64,000 bases of DNA from Saprospiraceae bacterium (GCA_027488935.1 JAIYAP010000003.1:124001-188000); one strand, 5' to 3'; counted from the first letter of the stretch, positions 49,319 through 58,711 are shown. Notes: a model not told the origin generated them from the letters alone. A program made the numbers and translations.

Positions 49319-52063
49319 TTACTCATAAAAACCACCAGACGCATTATTAATCGTATTGAATCGATCAAAAATATCTACTGTAGTTTTATCTGGCACGATG
49401 GCCACCACGCCATTGTTTAGCATTTTCGCCAAAATCGCATTGAGCGTTGCAATCGAGTTGGTAAATTCCCGTATCATCATTTGGTCCTGCGCGGGTGCGG
49501 ATGGCAAGGTTGCCGTAGTTGGATTGATACCACCGGTGGCGAATTGCGCAACGCTGCGCCCACGGGTGATGTTGTCGATCATGGCCACGTAAGAGGCTAC
49601 GCGCGGATTGGCCAGGTCTTTATTTGCTACAAAGTATTCACGGCCACGTTCGCTGGCCAGCACTGGGCCACCGGTGGCTCCGGATTGAAACAGCACCGGG
49701 AAATTTGGAAGTAATCCGGTAACTGGTGTACCAATCCCTCTGGCTCGGTAGTTCCGTTTGTCCGTTTGCCCAATCACATCATAATAACCACCATCAAATT
49801 TTTGCGGCACGAATGCCTTGATGGCAGTGGCGCCAATGGTTGCCACCGAAATTCCCGCACGGATATTGGCTTTGGCCAGCTGTGGAGCCGCCAAAGTGAG
49901 TGCGGCAATACCGGTGGGATCGAATGGCGTGCCTAATCGCGCTGCAGCCAGGATCGCCGCCTTTTCTTTTTGTAAGGATATGATCACCGAGGCAATTGCG
50001 GCCGTTTTTTCAACTACAAATAAGGCTTTTGATATGGCATTGCTTTCATCCAGCAAGCCTCTAACCAACCCGGCACCTTCGGCGATCGCGTTGTACTTCT
50101 CAATTTCTACGTCTCGCTGTGCATCGGCGAGGTCTTTTTCATATTGTAGGCGCTCTTCAGCGCTTTTCTTTACAATATCGGCTTTTTGGCGCTCATAGGC
50201 TGCCGTGATTGCTACAGAATCAACCCCGAATTCATCTGCCTGAGCAAGTAATGCCAGGTATTGGGTATCCAGTTGAGCAAGTTGCTGCTCCTGTTCAGTG
50301 AGCGTTCCTTCCTGTTCGAAGGCTTTTATATCTTCTTGCGCCTTTTTTCTCGATGCATCGCGCTCTTCCTTGAACTTCTCGGTTTCAATCGCAGCATCCA
50401 ACTCCTTTTGTGCTACGGCTTTTGCCGTTTCATAGGCTTTTTTCTCCTGTTCGTCCCGGGCTTTTTCAGCAATCTTCCGGATTACAAATGCGATCTCTTC
50501 CCCTTTGATTTCCTCGAGTGCAATGCGCTGTACCGTGGCATCCTTTACGCCCTTCTTTTCCAGTTCAACCGCCTTTTTAATTTCCGCATCATACTTCTTT
50601 TCTACGTTGCGGATGGCAATTTGAATTTCATCATTTGACTGCTGAGAAAGTAAGTCAAGGCGATACTGTTTGACTTTTTCAGCCAGCGCCTTTTCATCCT
50701 CTATTAATTTGGCGGCTTCTTTGGCGCGTTTATCAGCATCTTTTGCATAGGCTGCTTTTTTAGCGGCGGCTGCGGCGGCTGCATCGGCGGCGGCTTTTTC
50801 GGCAGCGGCGGCTTTCTTTTGATCCTCAATGTATTTTTTAAGCGCCTCTGAATTGATTAAGATGGCTTTCCCATTATCATCCCACTGTTCAACTACTTGA
50901 GGTAGTAATGCTCCAATTTTGGCAGTTACTTTTGCAAGTTCCTGTGAATCAGTTGTAAGTTGTACGGATCCCGCGCGGCTTTCCTCATAAGCATCAGAAG
51001 CCCGGAACTGCATTTTATTTGACTGATCTACTGCAGCCGTAAGTTCATCATAGGCTTTAGATAAATCTGTTATGTTTTGTTTTGCTTCGGTCCCTGATGC
51101 GGCATTTATCAAATCTACCACACTTCCAGCAATATCGCCAAGTGCTCCAATAACCGGATCAGCAATCGTTAAAAGACCTTGAAATACTGGTATGAGCAGG
51201 GTAGATACTTTATCATATACCTCTTGGAACTTTGCCGTAAGTTCAGCGCTTTGCCGTGCCATACTTCCAGATCCTTCGGCGTAAGCCTTTTGCGCATCCT
51301 GGCTTTTTTGCAGGATGAGATCAAGGGTAATACTTGCTTCGGCTTGTTGTTTTGCATTGCCAGTGAGTTTACTCAATCCGCGCGCTGCCAGTTCAGCATC
51401 AATTTGCGCCTGCTGTAAATCAATACCCAGGCCTTTGAGTGCATCGCGTTCTCCGAGCAATGCCGCCTGGAGTATTTCTGTAACTTCTTTTGCACTGCGT
51501 TCTCCATTGGACCATTCGGCCAGGGCACCGGAAAGATTGACCAACTGCGTAGAAATACCGGCAGCGGTATCGCGCTGGAATCCCATCGGTACCAGCAAGT
51601 CCTGGATGCCTGCGGCCGCAGCTAAATACTGGGCATTGGTAAGCCCCATCGCTGCCGCATTTTTTTCGGCTTCTTTGGTTACGAGTGGAAGGTATTCGCC
51701 AAAAACTTTCTGGGCTTTTTTGCCCATCAATTCCAGGGAAGTGGCATTGCTAAACGCGGCTTTCCCATAATTCAAAACCGCATCAACTGCAAACGCACCA
51801 GCCGCTACGCCCACAAACTTATCAAGCCCAATTTTACCCAAGGTTAAACCTTGGGAGATACCGCGAAGCCCTTCTCTATGCTCTGTTAGTATACCATTTA
51901 AAGATTTTAGTTCTTTAAACTTTGCTTCATATTCATCCGTGCCACGTGTCATCGTAGCCAGCTCATTGCTGACCTTCTTCTGTTCAGCAGCAATCGACTT
52001 TAAGGTATTATTTACCTCTCTACCATTGATAAATATGGAAACCTGGCGTGATTGATTAGCCAT
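49319..52063 (-). CDS. Phage tail tape-measure protein
   Basis: 914 residues. The N-terminus (ISQGLTLGKIGLDKFVGVAAG) and amphipathic helices are typical. Residues about 420-700 are an Ala/Lys/Glu coiled coil, and the C-terminus has a Gly-rich segment with RGREYFVANKDL and a hydrophobic stretch. The protein sets tail length and helps DNA entry, so this element has a long tail (siphovirus or myovirus type). Confidence 0.9.
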   Translation of the reverse strand: MANQSRQVSIFINGREVNNTLKSIAAEQKKVSNELATMTRGTDEYEAKFKELKSLNGILTEHREGLRGISQGLTLGKIGLDKFVGVAAGAFAVDAVLNYGKAAFSNATSLELMGKKAQKVFGEYLPLVTKEAEKNAAAMGLTNAQYLAAAAGIQDLLVPMGFQRDTAAGISTQLVNLSGALAEWSNGERSAKEVTEILQAALLGERDALKGLGIDLQQAQIDAELAARGLSKLTGNAKQQAEASITLDLILQKSQDAQKAYAEGSGSMARQSAELTAKFQEVYDKVSTLLIPVFQGLLTIADPVIGALGDIAGSVVDLINAASGTEAKQNITDLSKAYDELTAAVDQSNKMQFRASDAYEESRAGSVQLTTDSQELAKVTAKIGALLPQVVEQWDDNGKAILINSEALKKYIEDQKKAAAAEKAAADAAAAAAAKKAAYAKDADKRAKEAAKLIEDEKALAEKVKQYRLDLLSQQSNDEIQIAIRNVEKKYDAEIKKAVELEKKGVKDATVQRIALEEIKGEEIAFVIRKIAEKARDEQEKKAYETAKAVAQKELDAAIETEKFKEERDASRKKAQEDIKAFEQEGTLTEQEQQLAQLDTQYLALLAQADEFGVDSVAITAAYERQKADIVKKSAEERLQYEKDLADAQRDVEIEKYNAIAEGAGLVRGLLDESNAISKALFVVEKTAAIASVIISLQKEKAAILAAARLGTPFDPTGIAALTLAAPQLAKANIRAGISVATIGATAIKAFVPQKFDGGYYDVIGQTDKRNYRARGIGTPVTGLLPNFPVLFQSGATGGPVLASERGREYFVANKDLANPRVASYVAMIDNITRGRSVAQFATGGINPTTATLPSAPAQDQMMIREFTNSIATLNAILAKMLNNGVVAIVPDKTTVDIFDRFNTINNASGGFYE

Positions 52064-52508
52064 TATTTATTTGAATGCGGCGGTCAATGATGCCAGGTAC
52101 AAAGAATTTGATTTCACCTGCAGTAATGTCTGCATATTCCTTTGCGATTATATCAGCAAGTTCCTGTAATGATTCATCTAAAATGGGTGCGATCCAGGGT
52201 TTAGGATTTGCCTTTGATGTGCCAACTTTTCGCCCCTTTCCAACGCCGTGTTCAAGCCAAATCCCTTGCTTTGAAAATGGGAAGTTTATACGGTATACAT
52301 TTCCATAGTTTTTCTTTGGCCGACTGCCAATGCTGGTCTTCAATGGCTTATAATCATTGTCATTTTGAGCAGCCCATATTGCTTTTTGTATGGCATGCTT
52401 ATCCCGCAGTGTAATGCGGCCAACCTGTTCTTTCATCAGATTACGCTGCCGTTTGGCCCAGTCGTATACGGCATCATTTAAATCCTTAAACTTTTCCTTA
52501 TTGTCCAT
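52056..52508 (-). CDS. HK97-gp10-like tail completion protein (tentative)
   Basis: About 150 residues from ATG 52508; another ATG at 52523 is possible. Late motif GIWLEHGVGKGRKVG...PKPWIAPILDESLQEL resembles gp10-type proteins that join tail to neck. It overlaps the tape-measure start by 8 bp. The call is based on size, order and motif shape. Confidence 0.6.
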   Translation of the reverse strand: MDNKEKFKDLNDAVYDWAKRQRNLMKEQVGRITLRDKHAIQKAIWAAQNDNDYKPLKTSIGSRPKKNYGNVYRINFPFSKQGIWLEHGVGKGRKVGTSKANPKPWIAPILDESLQELADIIAKEYADITAGEIKFFVPGIIDRRIQINNG

Positions 52509-52728
52509 GCTACAAAGATTCATTCGCCCGATTTGAATCAAAAGGACAGTAAAATCGCATCACATTCAGCACAATTTACCAAAATACATTTTGCTGAATG
52601 TCAACGAGTTGAGCTGTTAGTATTTATGGAAGTCAAATATTTTCAACCATGGTTTTGAATTACGCGAGAATCCCGCCTTCGCCTGACGCGCCGGTTGATT
52701 ATTCATCGCAAAAACCGGGATATATGCA

Positions 52729-52764
52729 GCGAGGGCGCAGCCGATTGCTCGATTGCGCCCTCGC
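52729..52764 (-). terminator. Strong hairpin between structural genes
   Basis: GCGAGGGCGCA pairs perfectly with TGCGCCCTCGC (11 bp) in the 245-bp gap between the 340-residue gene and the gp10-like gene. No good U-tract follows on the minus strand, so it may attenuate rather than end transcription. I see no gene in the rest of the gap. Confidence 0.6.
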
Positions 52765-52786
52765 GTTGTGATCTATGATGGGGTTG

Positions 52787-53809
52787 TTATAGCCTGAACA
52801 CTGGCCGACGCCGTACCTCATCGAGTGCAATGGCTTCGGCATCGGCTTCATCGGTGGTGGCGATGTGCCAGGCATCGGCGCTGCTGTTGCTGCCTCCACT
52901 TGCCGTATCGAATACAGTTGTGAACGATGAAGCATTCTCCATGATGTATGCTTTCCATGCTTCACTGTGCCGATCAGCCCAGATAGCGCGTGGGATGTAT
53001 AGCCCTGCTGCTGATCCATTGGGCATGGTGCGATTGACCTGGGCTTGCTCTCCGAACTCTTCCGATACGAATACACGGCCACCACCTAACTGGATCCAGT
53101 GTAGCTTGGTTGCCTCTTCCATGGCCTTATGTGCAATAGCCTTACGCATGATCTCGCGTAAGGCTTTCTCCTCGGTGGTCAGTGTGCCTGCCAAGTGGCG
53201 CGACTGGAAGGCTGACCAGAAGGTAGATGGCAGTGCCTTCTGTACGGCATAGGTCTGCACCTCGGATATGATGGGTCGTAAGGCCTCAAAGGTGTAGCGA
53301 TCACATTGTATATGGGTAAGGCGCCGGAAGTCCGAGGCATAGTTGAGTAGGGGTGTGCGATGGACCTTAGCCTCTTCCGAGGCTGCCCAGTCAGTGTAGG
53401 TCGCCTTGCCATCATCAAGGAACTTCAACATAATCTCCAGGGCTTCATACCCTTTCTCCAAGCAATCCAATTGGTATTGCTTCTCCTGGTAGCGGTATGC
53501 AGACTTACGGTCTTGTGTTTCAATGCGGTGCATGCCGCTCTCCCCAAATTCAACCCCTGCCACTTTGCTGTACTCATACAGCGTAAGCAATGCAAGCGGG
53601 CGTTTGATAAATGGCAGCAATGCCGTTTGCGCACCACTGAGTGAACCGGACAACAGCGCTGTATACTGCGCTTGCCCCAAGTACGGCGAAATGTGACGCC
53701 GTGCTGCCTCGTAAATATGGGATGCCAGCGAATCCAGTTCAACCGATTGGTTGACCCGGCCACCGACGTATTGTTTGAAGTCAGCGAATGTGCTGAATAA
53801 CTCTGCCAT
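52787..53809 (-). CDS. 340-aa phage structural protein, DUF6712-like
   Basis: It starts MAELFSTFADFKQYVGGRVN and is helical through the first 150 residues. The pattern recalls proteins annotated DUF6712 in Bacteroidetes prophages near connector genes; this is from memory and unchecked. No membrane segment. Probable head-tail connector or tail protein. Confidence 0.65.
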   Translation of the reverse strand: MAELFSTFADFKQYVGGRVNQSVELDSLASHIYEAARRHISPYLGQAQYTALLSGSLSGAQTALLPFIKRPLALLTLYEYSKVAGVEFGESGMHRIETQDRKSAYRYQEKQYQLDCLEKGYEALEIMLKFLDDGKATYTDWAASEEAKVHRTPLLNYASDFRRLTHIQCDRYTFEALRPIISEVQTYAVQKALPSTFWSAFQSRHLAGTLTTEEKALREIMRKAIAHKAMEEATKLHWIQLGGGRVFVSEEFGEQAQVNRTMPNGSAAGLYIPRAIWADRHSEAWKAYIMENASSFTTVFDTASGGSNSSADAWHIATTDEADAEAIALDEVRRRPVFRL

Positions 53810-53966
53810 GCTGTTGGATATTTACCCGCTTCGTTTTTGTCGGCAGCGGGAGTTGATTGAGTAGTGTGCGCATATCACTTTCAAGGCTGTACGCTTGGGC
53901 CAGTAGGGCGCTTGCGCGTTCGCTTACCTTTTGGGCTTCTGTCAACAATTGATTCATTTGCTTCAT
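53781..53966 (-). CDS. 61-aa coiled-coil peptide
   Basis: ATG 53966. It begins MKQMNQLLTEAQKVSERAS and forms a helix for about 40 residues, then a basic end. It overlaps the next gene by 29 bp and the end of the 131-residue gene by 86 bp, so one of the two may be mis-called. Confidence 0.45.
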   Translation of the reverse strand: MKQMNQLLTEAQKVSERASALLAQAYSLESDMRTLLNQLPLPTKTKRVNIQQHGRVIQHIR

Positions 53967-54276
53967 GGTTATTTAATTGGTCAATCAATGCTTTCAGTGT
54001 GTTATTTTCACTTTTAAGGTCCTCAATGACTTTTTTCGCCTCGTTGATCTGCACAGTGAGTTGATACCGCATTTCCTCCATTTCCCGCAGCCGGTCGCTC
54101 AATTCCGATATTTGGCGGGTCGATTTGTCGACCACCAGCGATAAGGACATGAATTCGTCCTCTACCATTCGATTGGATGCCCGGCGATATTTCTGCCGGA
54201 AAAGCAGGAGGTACATAATTCCGCTCCCACTCAAAAATGTGAGGATGGGAAGCGCATCGTTCAGAAATTTTAGCAT
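53881..54276 (-). CDS. 131-aa membrane-anchored coiled-coil protein
   Basis: An N-terminal membrane helix (ILTFLSGSGIMYLLLF) is followed by a basic patch, a long coiled coil (about 40-105) and a very basic tail. It resembles Rz-like inner-membrane spanin subunits or scaffold anchors in layout. The role is uncertain. Confidence 0.65.
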   Translation of the reverse strand: MLKFLNDALPILTFLSGSGIMYLLLFRQKYRRASNRMVEDEFMSLSLVVDKSTRQISELSDRLREMEEMRYQLTVQINEAKKVIEDLKSENNTLKALIDQLNNHEANESIVDRSPKGKRTRKRPTGPSVQP

Positions 54277-54307
54277 GAGATTGCATGTTTTGACGGGGGG
54301 ATTAAGA

Positions 54308-55687
54308 TTACTTAGGAGTTACTATTGTGGTTGTCGGCGTTGGCTTGAGGCCGCTTTCTTGCTGATTGGTGGTGGTGTGTGCCGTGTGGTCCACCACGAA
54401 CGTCACGCCCCAACCATTGTAACGGCTGATCCAGTTCAAAGGCTCCAAAATGCGGCGCTGGTCGGGTGTATTGAGCGTAATCATCAAATTATAGGATTCT
54501 CGCTTATCGCTACCGGATCCGGAGCCCATTTTTCCGCCTTCTGGTGCCAATCCGATCTGTGAAGGATCCATGCCGAAGCCTTGCACGATCTGTGCATCGG
54601 CAGCATACGAATCTGGCACCCAAGTGCCGCTTTTTGACTTATCATCAACCGGAATGATGTTGATTTTACCCATCGCATTGCCTGTGATCTCGTTTTCCTT
54701 GAAAACATAAGCGATGCTCTTCAATCCAGCCTCGGGACCGGCCAGATATGTATTGATTTCGGCTACTTTCTCATCAATTACCCGTTGGCGCTGCGCCTGG
54801 TCGTAAGTGGTCCAATCCGGATGCCGGATGATGAAGAAAATTTCAGGTATTTCAATGATGTACTTTAGCGAGATCTGATTTGTCTGCATACCATGCACAA
54901 TCAGCGGCACTTGCGCCGAAACATCGAGCCAGCCCTTGTTTTTAAACAATCCGAGCCACCAGGCGCGCGCATAGTAGATCATCCCAGGGGTTGGGAAGCG
55001 TGTATGCCAGGCGAATTTGCGGCCCTGGAGTCCATCGAGGAAGTTTTGGCGATCGTACCACTTGTACAGTGGTATTGCTACCCGTGTAGTATCATCCTGC
55101 GCGGTACCAAATGGGAAATGGTAAGAATGCAACAGAAAATCAATCTGGTTACGAGCATTTGCTTTGCTCAAGCGCGCATTTTCAGCACCGATATGATATA
55201 AGCCTGTGACTTTAGTTTTGTCGCGGCTCATAATCATTTCGCTAAAAGCATTATAAGGCAGCGCATAGTCTGCGCACTGGGCAGCGAACCATTCCTCCTG
55301 GATGCGATTTTCGGCCAACCAATCCTCGATTTCAGCAAATGATTGCCGCTCCACATTGGGGCCCTTGGCCATATCGGCCGTGTTGTAATACACAATACCG
55401 TTACCCTGGAGCATATTGATCTTCTTTTCCAGCGTAGCGCCTGCGATCGGGACCGCCTCGATCTTTTTGCGCATATCGGTGGGCAGCAGGTCATTATCAC
55501 CCCAATATGCCCACCGGGTGCCGACTTCCGTCCAGGTTGGGATCGGTGCCGTTGTTTTATCGGCCTTTTGAGCACCTGCACCCGTTACATTATATTCCTG
55601 GGTAAGTACGCCGTCATGCAGTACCTGTATTTTATCGCCGATCTGCATAGCGTGCAGCGTGATGACGTTTTGATTGGGCGTACTCAT
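54308..55687 (-). CDS. Putative phage portal protein
   Basis: 459 residues, normal for a portal. It begins with a beta-rich segment. Later come LQGRKFAWHTRFPTPGMIYY, a central IPEIFFIIRHPDW region and the late motif MGSGSGSDKRESYNLMI, with an SD(K/R)E pattern I associate with portal-like proteins of Bacteroidetes prophages. The terminase and major capsid genes that normally accompany it are not nearby, so the call is moderate. Confidence 0.6.
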   Translation of the reverse strand: MSTPNQNVITLHAMQIGDKIQVLHDGVLTQEYNVTGAGAQKADKTTAPIPTWTEVGTRWAYWGDNDLLPTDMRKKIEAVPIAGATLEKKINMLQGNGIVYYNTADMAKGPNVERQSFAEIEDWLAENRIQEEWFAAQCADYALPYNAFSEMIMSRDKTKVTGLYHIGAENARLSKANARNQIDFLLHSYHFPFGTAQDDTTRVAIPLYKWYDRQNFLDGLQGRKFAWHTRFPTPGMIYYARAWWLGLFKNKGWLDVSAQVPLIVHGMQTNQISLKYIIEIPEIFFIIRHPDWTTYDQAQRQRVIDEKVAEINTYLAGPEAGLKSIAYVFKENEITGNAMGKINIIPVDDKSKSGTWVPDSYAADAQIVQGFGMDPSQIGLAPEGGKMGSGSGSDKRESYNLMITLNTPDQRRILEPLNWISRYNGWGVTFVVDHTAHTTTNQQESGLKPTPTTTIVTPK

Positions 55688-56046
55688 GGCGTGGTTACTT
55701 GTCCGTTGAATTGAATGATGAGCAATGGATGAATTTTCATCATTGACTCTGTTGGCTGGCCATCCACGAGCATGCGAATGTTGCGGGTGTAGTTCGCTTC
55801 GTGGTTGGGATTTTTGCGCGGGGCCTCTTCGGCAGCAAAATAGGAGCGCTCGAGCGCCGTGGGTTGGCGCTGCTCAGGGAGTTGTGCAACGCGATCATTG
55901 CCGCCATCGCCCCATACGAGCACGGCTTCAGGCACCTCGATGATTTGCCCAATGCGTTCACGCCGCCGCTTATCGTAGCGTACTGCGCGCAGGCTAAAAG
56001 GCTTTCCCGCGTGCATGTGGGCCAATACGTCCTTAATTGCTATCAT
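55684..56046 (-). CDS. 120-aa hypothetical phage protein
   Basis: ATG 56046 (MIAIKDVLAHMHAGKPFSLR) is preferred to a TTG 45 bases upstream. Soluble, very basic N-terminal part (RYDKRRRERIG). Its end overlaps the portal-like start by 4 bp. Not recognised. Confidence 0.6.
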   Translation of the reverse strand: MIAIKDVLAHMHAGKPFSLRAVRYDKRRRERIGQIIEVPEAVLVWGDGGNDRVAQLPEQRQPTALERSYFAAEEAPRKNPNHEANYTRNIRMLVDGQPTESMMKIHPLLIIQFNGQVTTP

Positions 56047-56131
56047 AATGCTGGCAAAAATGGCCGTGTAGGTGGCATTTAGAAAGGACAAGATGTTAAA
56101 TAGCCTTTTAAGTAATAAAATACATTAAATT

Positions 56132-56162
56132 ACAAAGCCCCGTGTGTTGCACGGGGCTTTGT
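56132..56162 (-). terminator. Intrinsic terminator
   Basis: ACAAAGCCCCGTG pairs perfectly with CACGGGGCTTTGT (13 bp, 5-nt loop). It ends the small regulatory operon that reads leftward from 57165. Confidence 0.8.
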
Positions 56163-56170
56163 AAAAGTAA

Positions 56171-56431
56171 TTAAGCGTACATTGAATCCAATACCAGTAT
56201 GTTAGATTCTACCGCATGCTTTATAACTTTATCAATTGGTAGATCACTAGCAATAAACAGCATCGATTGGTGCCTACTGTTGCAATAGTATCTTCGGCAG
56301 CGCCCTAATGGATGAGAATTTTCAGAAGCATTCGGAACATATTGATCAAGTGTACCGTCTTCGCATTTGGAAATACTTGACCGTAATGTGTTTTTGTTGG
56401 GCGAAGGGCCTGTTATTACATAAACTTGCAT
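56171..56431 (-). CDS. 86-aa Cys-containing hypothetical protein
   Basis: ATG 56431, next to the stop of the upstream gene. Three cysteines lie in the middle (SKCEDG, GRCRRYYCN). Soluble. The upstream part of the longer open frame overlaps the 94-residue gene and is rejected. Not recognised. Confidence 0.55.
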   Translation of the reverse strand: MQVYVITGPSPNKNTLRSSISKCEDGTLDQYVPNASENSHPLGRCRRYYCNSRHQSMLFIASDLPIDKVIKHAVESNILVLDSMYA

Positions 56432-56432
56432 G

Positions 56433-56717
56433 CTATTTAGATTTAGTGGTGAGCAATAATCCAGCCGAAATAATTGGGTGGCCGTCATTTCTGCGATAAA
56501 AATGCCCTGAAAATTTTTCCTGCATTTCCTTGTCTTTGCCATCTGGAATATCGGCATACCAAAAGCCTGTTCTGGTTGCAATGGAAGGGCGCAAATTAAA
56601 GTCCTTAAATGGGCCAGCGTCAATTATGCGTCCACCGTGACCAGGATAGTTTGATTGGTATTCAAATTTTACACCCAATGCTTTGAGCGCTTCATCTGTT
56701 ATTTCTGTAATTTGCAT
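56433..56717 (-). CDS. 94-aa hypothetical protein
   Basis: ATG 56717 (MQITEITDEALKALGVKFEY). Small soluble protein with GHGGRIIDAGPF and FSGHFYRRNDG. Probably cotranscribed with the XRE repressor. Not recognised. Confidence 0.6.
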   Translation of the reverse strand: MQITEITDEALKALGVKFEYQSNYPGHGGRIIDAGPFKDFNLRPSIATRTGFWYADIPDGKDKEMQEKFSGHFYRRNDGHPIISAGLLLTTKSK

Positions 56718-56752
56718 TGTTGAGTTATTTTTTGTGTAAACGATTTATGTTT

Positions 56753-56998
56753 TCATTCTTTTTCAGGCTCCGAAAGCGTTATATCAGCCGATTGTTTAGC
56801 GGGCCGTGATTCAATCGGAAATGCAATTATTTCAAAATCAAGCGTCGCACAGATACGTTGCATCATAGACAAAGAAACATCAGATGCACTTTCTATCGCG
56901 CTCATTCGTTGCTTCGATACTCCAAGCAAACTTGCAAGTTCCTGGCGTGTCTTGCCTCTAAACTTGCGAATTTCAGCAATCAGTTCGCCAGATTTCAT
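56753..56998 (-). CDS. XRE-family repressor
   Basis: 81 residues. A complete helix-turn-helix of five helices: IRKFRGKTRQELASLLGVSKQRMSAIESASDVSLS (residues about 10-44). Starts in an ATGA overlap with the AT-hook-like peptide gene. It is the probable lysogeny or plasmid-type regulator of element 2 and may bind the GTAAA/TTTAC repeats in the promoter at 57207-57236. Confidence 0.85.
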   Translation of the reverse strand: MKSGELIAEIRKFRGKTRQELASLLGVSKQRMSAIESASDVSLSMMQRICATLDFEIIAFPIESRPAKQSADITLSEPEKE

Positions 56999-57165
56999 AC
57001 TGTTTTTAACAATTTCTTCAATATTGATAGTTTAACGCCTGAATCGAGCGTACGTGGACGACCAGGACCACGGTTTTCTTTTTTCCAAGTTAACAAGGCA
57101 TTAGCAGCCTCAGTGATTGTTTCAAATTTGCCAATTAATTCGGCGGGAATAAAATCGGGTTTCAT
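56995..57165 (-). CDS. 56-aa AT-hook-like DNA-binding peptide
   Basis: ATG 57165, TGA 56997-56995. Begins MKPDFIPAELIGKFETI, with a basic centre KKENRGPGRPR containing the GRPR core of AT-hooks, which bind the minor groove of AT-rich DNA. It overlaps the XRE gene by ATGA. It is probably a regulatory partner. Confidence 0.6.
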   Translation of the reverse strand: MKPDFIPAELIGKFETITEAANALLTWKKENRGPGRPRTLDSGVKLSILKKLLKTV

Positions 57166-57206
57166 ATTCTTCTATTTTAAATCATTGCTTAATTGCTTTG
57201 ACCCTA

Positions 57207-57249
57207 CAAAGGTAAACACTTTTATTTACTTGTCAATAGTATTGTTTAC
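57207..57249 (-). promoter_or_regulatory. Promoter and operator of the regulatory operon
   Basis: On the minus strand TTG (57236-57234), 19 bp, TACCTTTG (57214-57207), an excellent -33/-7 pair. The region contains GTAAAC...TTTAC and a second TTTAC (57212-57249), which form inverted repeats around the promoter and are likely XRE operator sites. Confidence 0.7.
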
Positions 57250-57288
57250 TTTTTTTGAAAATATTTTTACAATATGCGATTAGTAATG

Positions 57289-57325
57289 AAAAAGCCGCAA
57301 CGGATTATGTCCGTGCGGCTTTTTC
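57289..57325 (-). terminator. Bidirectional-looking terminator
   Basis: AAAAAGCCGC-ACGGA-loop-TCCGT-GCGGCTTTTT. It ends the leftward HU/tail-gene transcript and could also stop rightward transcription. Confidence 0.85.
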
Positions 57326-57373
57326 AGCAGATACTCAGATTGTTTCAAGATTGTCTATCTAAGCAACCTCGCT

Positions 57374-57655
57374 TCACTTCACGCGATCCACCAACGTCTT
57401 TGACGCTTTGAGTTTCACGACCACGCGCGCTGGAATATCAATAATCTCCCCTTTGGTCGGGCTAAACTTCCGAGTAGCGGGCTTTTCAACCCGTTCGAAC
57501 GTGCCAATGTTGTCCAAGTAAACTTTTCCGCCCTTTTTCATTTCAGCCGCGATGATGTCATCAATCGCATTAAGTACCTCCAGTGCAGTGGTAGATGGGT
57601 GGCCGGTTTTTTCGTGAAGTAGTTGCGCCAGGGCAACCTTTGTGATCTTTTTCAT
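57374..57655 (-). CDS. HU/IHF-family DNA-binding protein
   Basis: 93 residues from ATG 57655. Clear HU fold: an N-terminal helical dimer part (KITKVALAQLLHEKTGHPS), a DNIGTF turn, and a beta-arm segment with KFSPTKGEIIDIPARV. Such proteins bend DNA; a phage-encoded copy could serve integration, packaging or genome condensation. It sits between tail genes and the regulatory cassette. Confidence 0.88.
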   Translation of the reverse strand: MKKITKVALAQLLHEKTGHPSTTALEVLNAIDDIIAAEMKKGGKVYLDNIGTFERVEKPATRKFSPTKGEIIDIPARVVVKLKASKTLVDRVK

Positions 57656-57673
57656 CAATGTGATTTTAAAACG

Positions 57674-58639
57674 TTATTGATTCTGATCGGCCTTCATACT
57701 CAGCCAAGTAAGCGCATTACTGTAGTGCTGGTCTGCGACCTCATTGAGATGCGCAGGTCCACCGGCAATACTGAGCAGTACACCGCCCCAGCCGTAGCCG
57801 ATTTCCTTTTGATTATCACTCCCGGCGCTGCTGAAAACCTTTGGATGCGCACTCACAATCGCATGCCGGCAGCTCGCGAACCAAAACATAATCACGCGCC
57901 GGCACATCGGATCCAGCGTTTTCATCATCTTGGACCGTTCGATAATTTTTGCCTCATAGCCCCGCAATGGCATGCGTCGATCTCCGCTCCAGTTGCTGTC
58001 TTTCTCCTTTCTCGTTAATGGTCTTGATGGGCGATAGAGCACGGCCATCAAGGTATCCGCGAAACTTTCGTCCTGTGTTTCCAGGTAAGTTTCGAACAGG
58101 GTAAACGTGTAGCCAAGTTCATATATCGTGATGTTTCCAAGGCTATCACCCGGTGCATAGAGCACCTGTGTTTTGGCCATTTTTCGCGTGCCCTTTTCGG
58201 CTTTGGGCGTGTAGTGTAGCGATGGATACGGGTTGACGGTCCGGTTGTACTTCAGCGCATAGGTCGTAGCGCCCGATTCCGTTTTTTCGATGATAAATAA
58301 GCCGCTGATCGTGGCATGCAATACCTGGTGCAATTCATCGAGAAAAGCGTCCTCGCCGGATACCAAAGCATCGGGATCGGCGGCGGCGTTACTAATACAA
58401 TCGGCCTCCCAGGAGGCCAGCGCTGCGTTATCTAGTTTAAGCATGTACTGAGCCATGCTTAGGAGTTTCACCATGGTAAACGCGCTCTGGGTAAACTCAT
58501 CACCCGGCGTGGTGAACATGGTTTCATAAAATAGGAGCAAACTGCGCAGCGACAGGTCATTCCAAGACGATGGAACGGTCACATCGCGTTTTACGCCGCT
58601 TATTTCGATGGTAATTTTTGTTACTGGTACTTCTTCCAT
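57674..58639 (-). CDS. 321-aa hypothetical phage protein
   Basis: ATG 58639. A mostly helical protein starting MEEVPVTKITIEISGVKRDV, followed by a long helical region. It precedes the HU gene and follows the 612-residue tail-type protein, so a tail-assembly or chaperone role is likely. Not recognised. Confidence 0.65.
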   Translation of the reverse strand: MEEVPVTKITIEISGVKRDVTVPSSWNDLSLRSLLLFYETMFTTPGDEFTQSAFTMVKLLSMAQYMLKLDNAALASWEADCISNAAADPDALVSGEDAFLDELHQVLHATISGLFIIEKTESGATTYALKYNRTVNPYPSLHYTPKAEKGTRKMAKTQVLYAPGDSLGNITIYELGYTFTLFETYLETQDESFADTLMAVLYRPSRPLTRKEKDSNWSGDRRMPLRGYEAKIIERSKMMKTLDPMCRRVIMFWFASCRHAIVSAHPKVFSSAGSDNQKEIGYGWGGVLLSIAGGPAHLNEVADQHYSNALTWLSMKADQNQ

Positions 58640-58711
58640 GGGTAATGGTTTGTAGTGATAGAATCGTTTCGCCCGTAAAGTTGTGACCGGCCACCACTAC
58701 GCGAAAGGACG

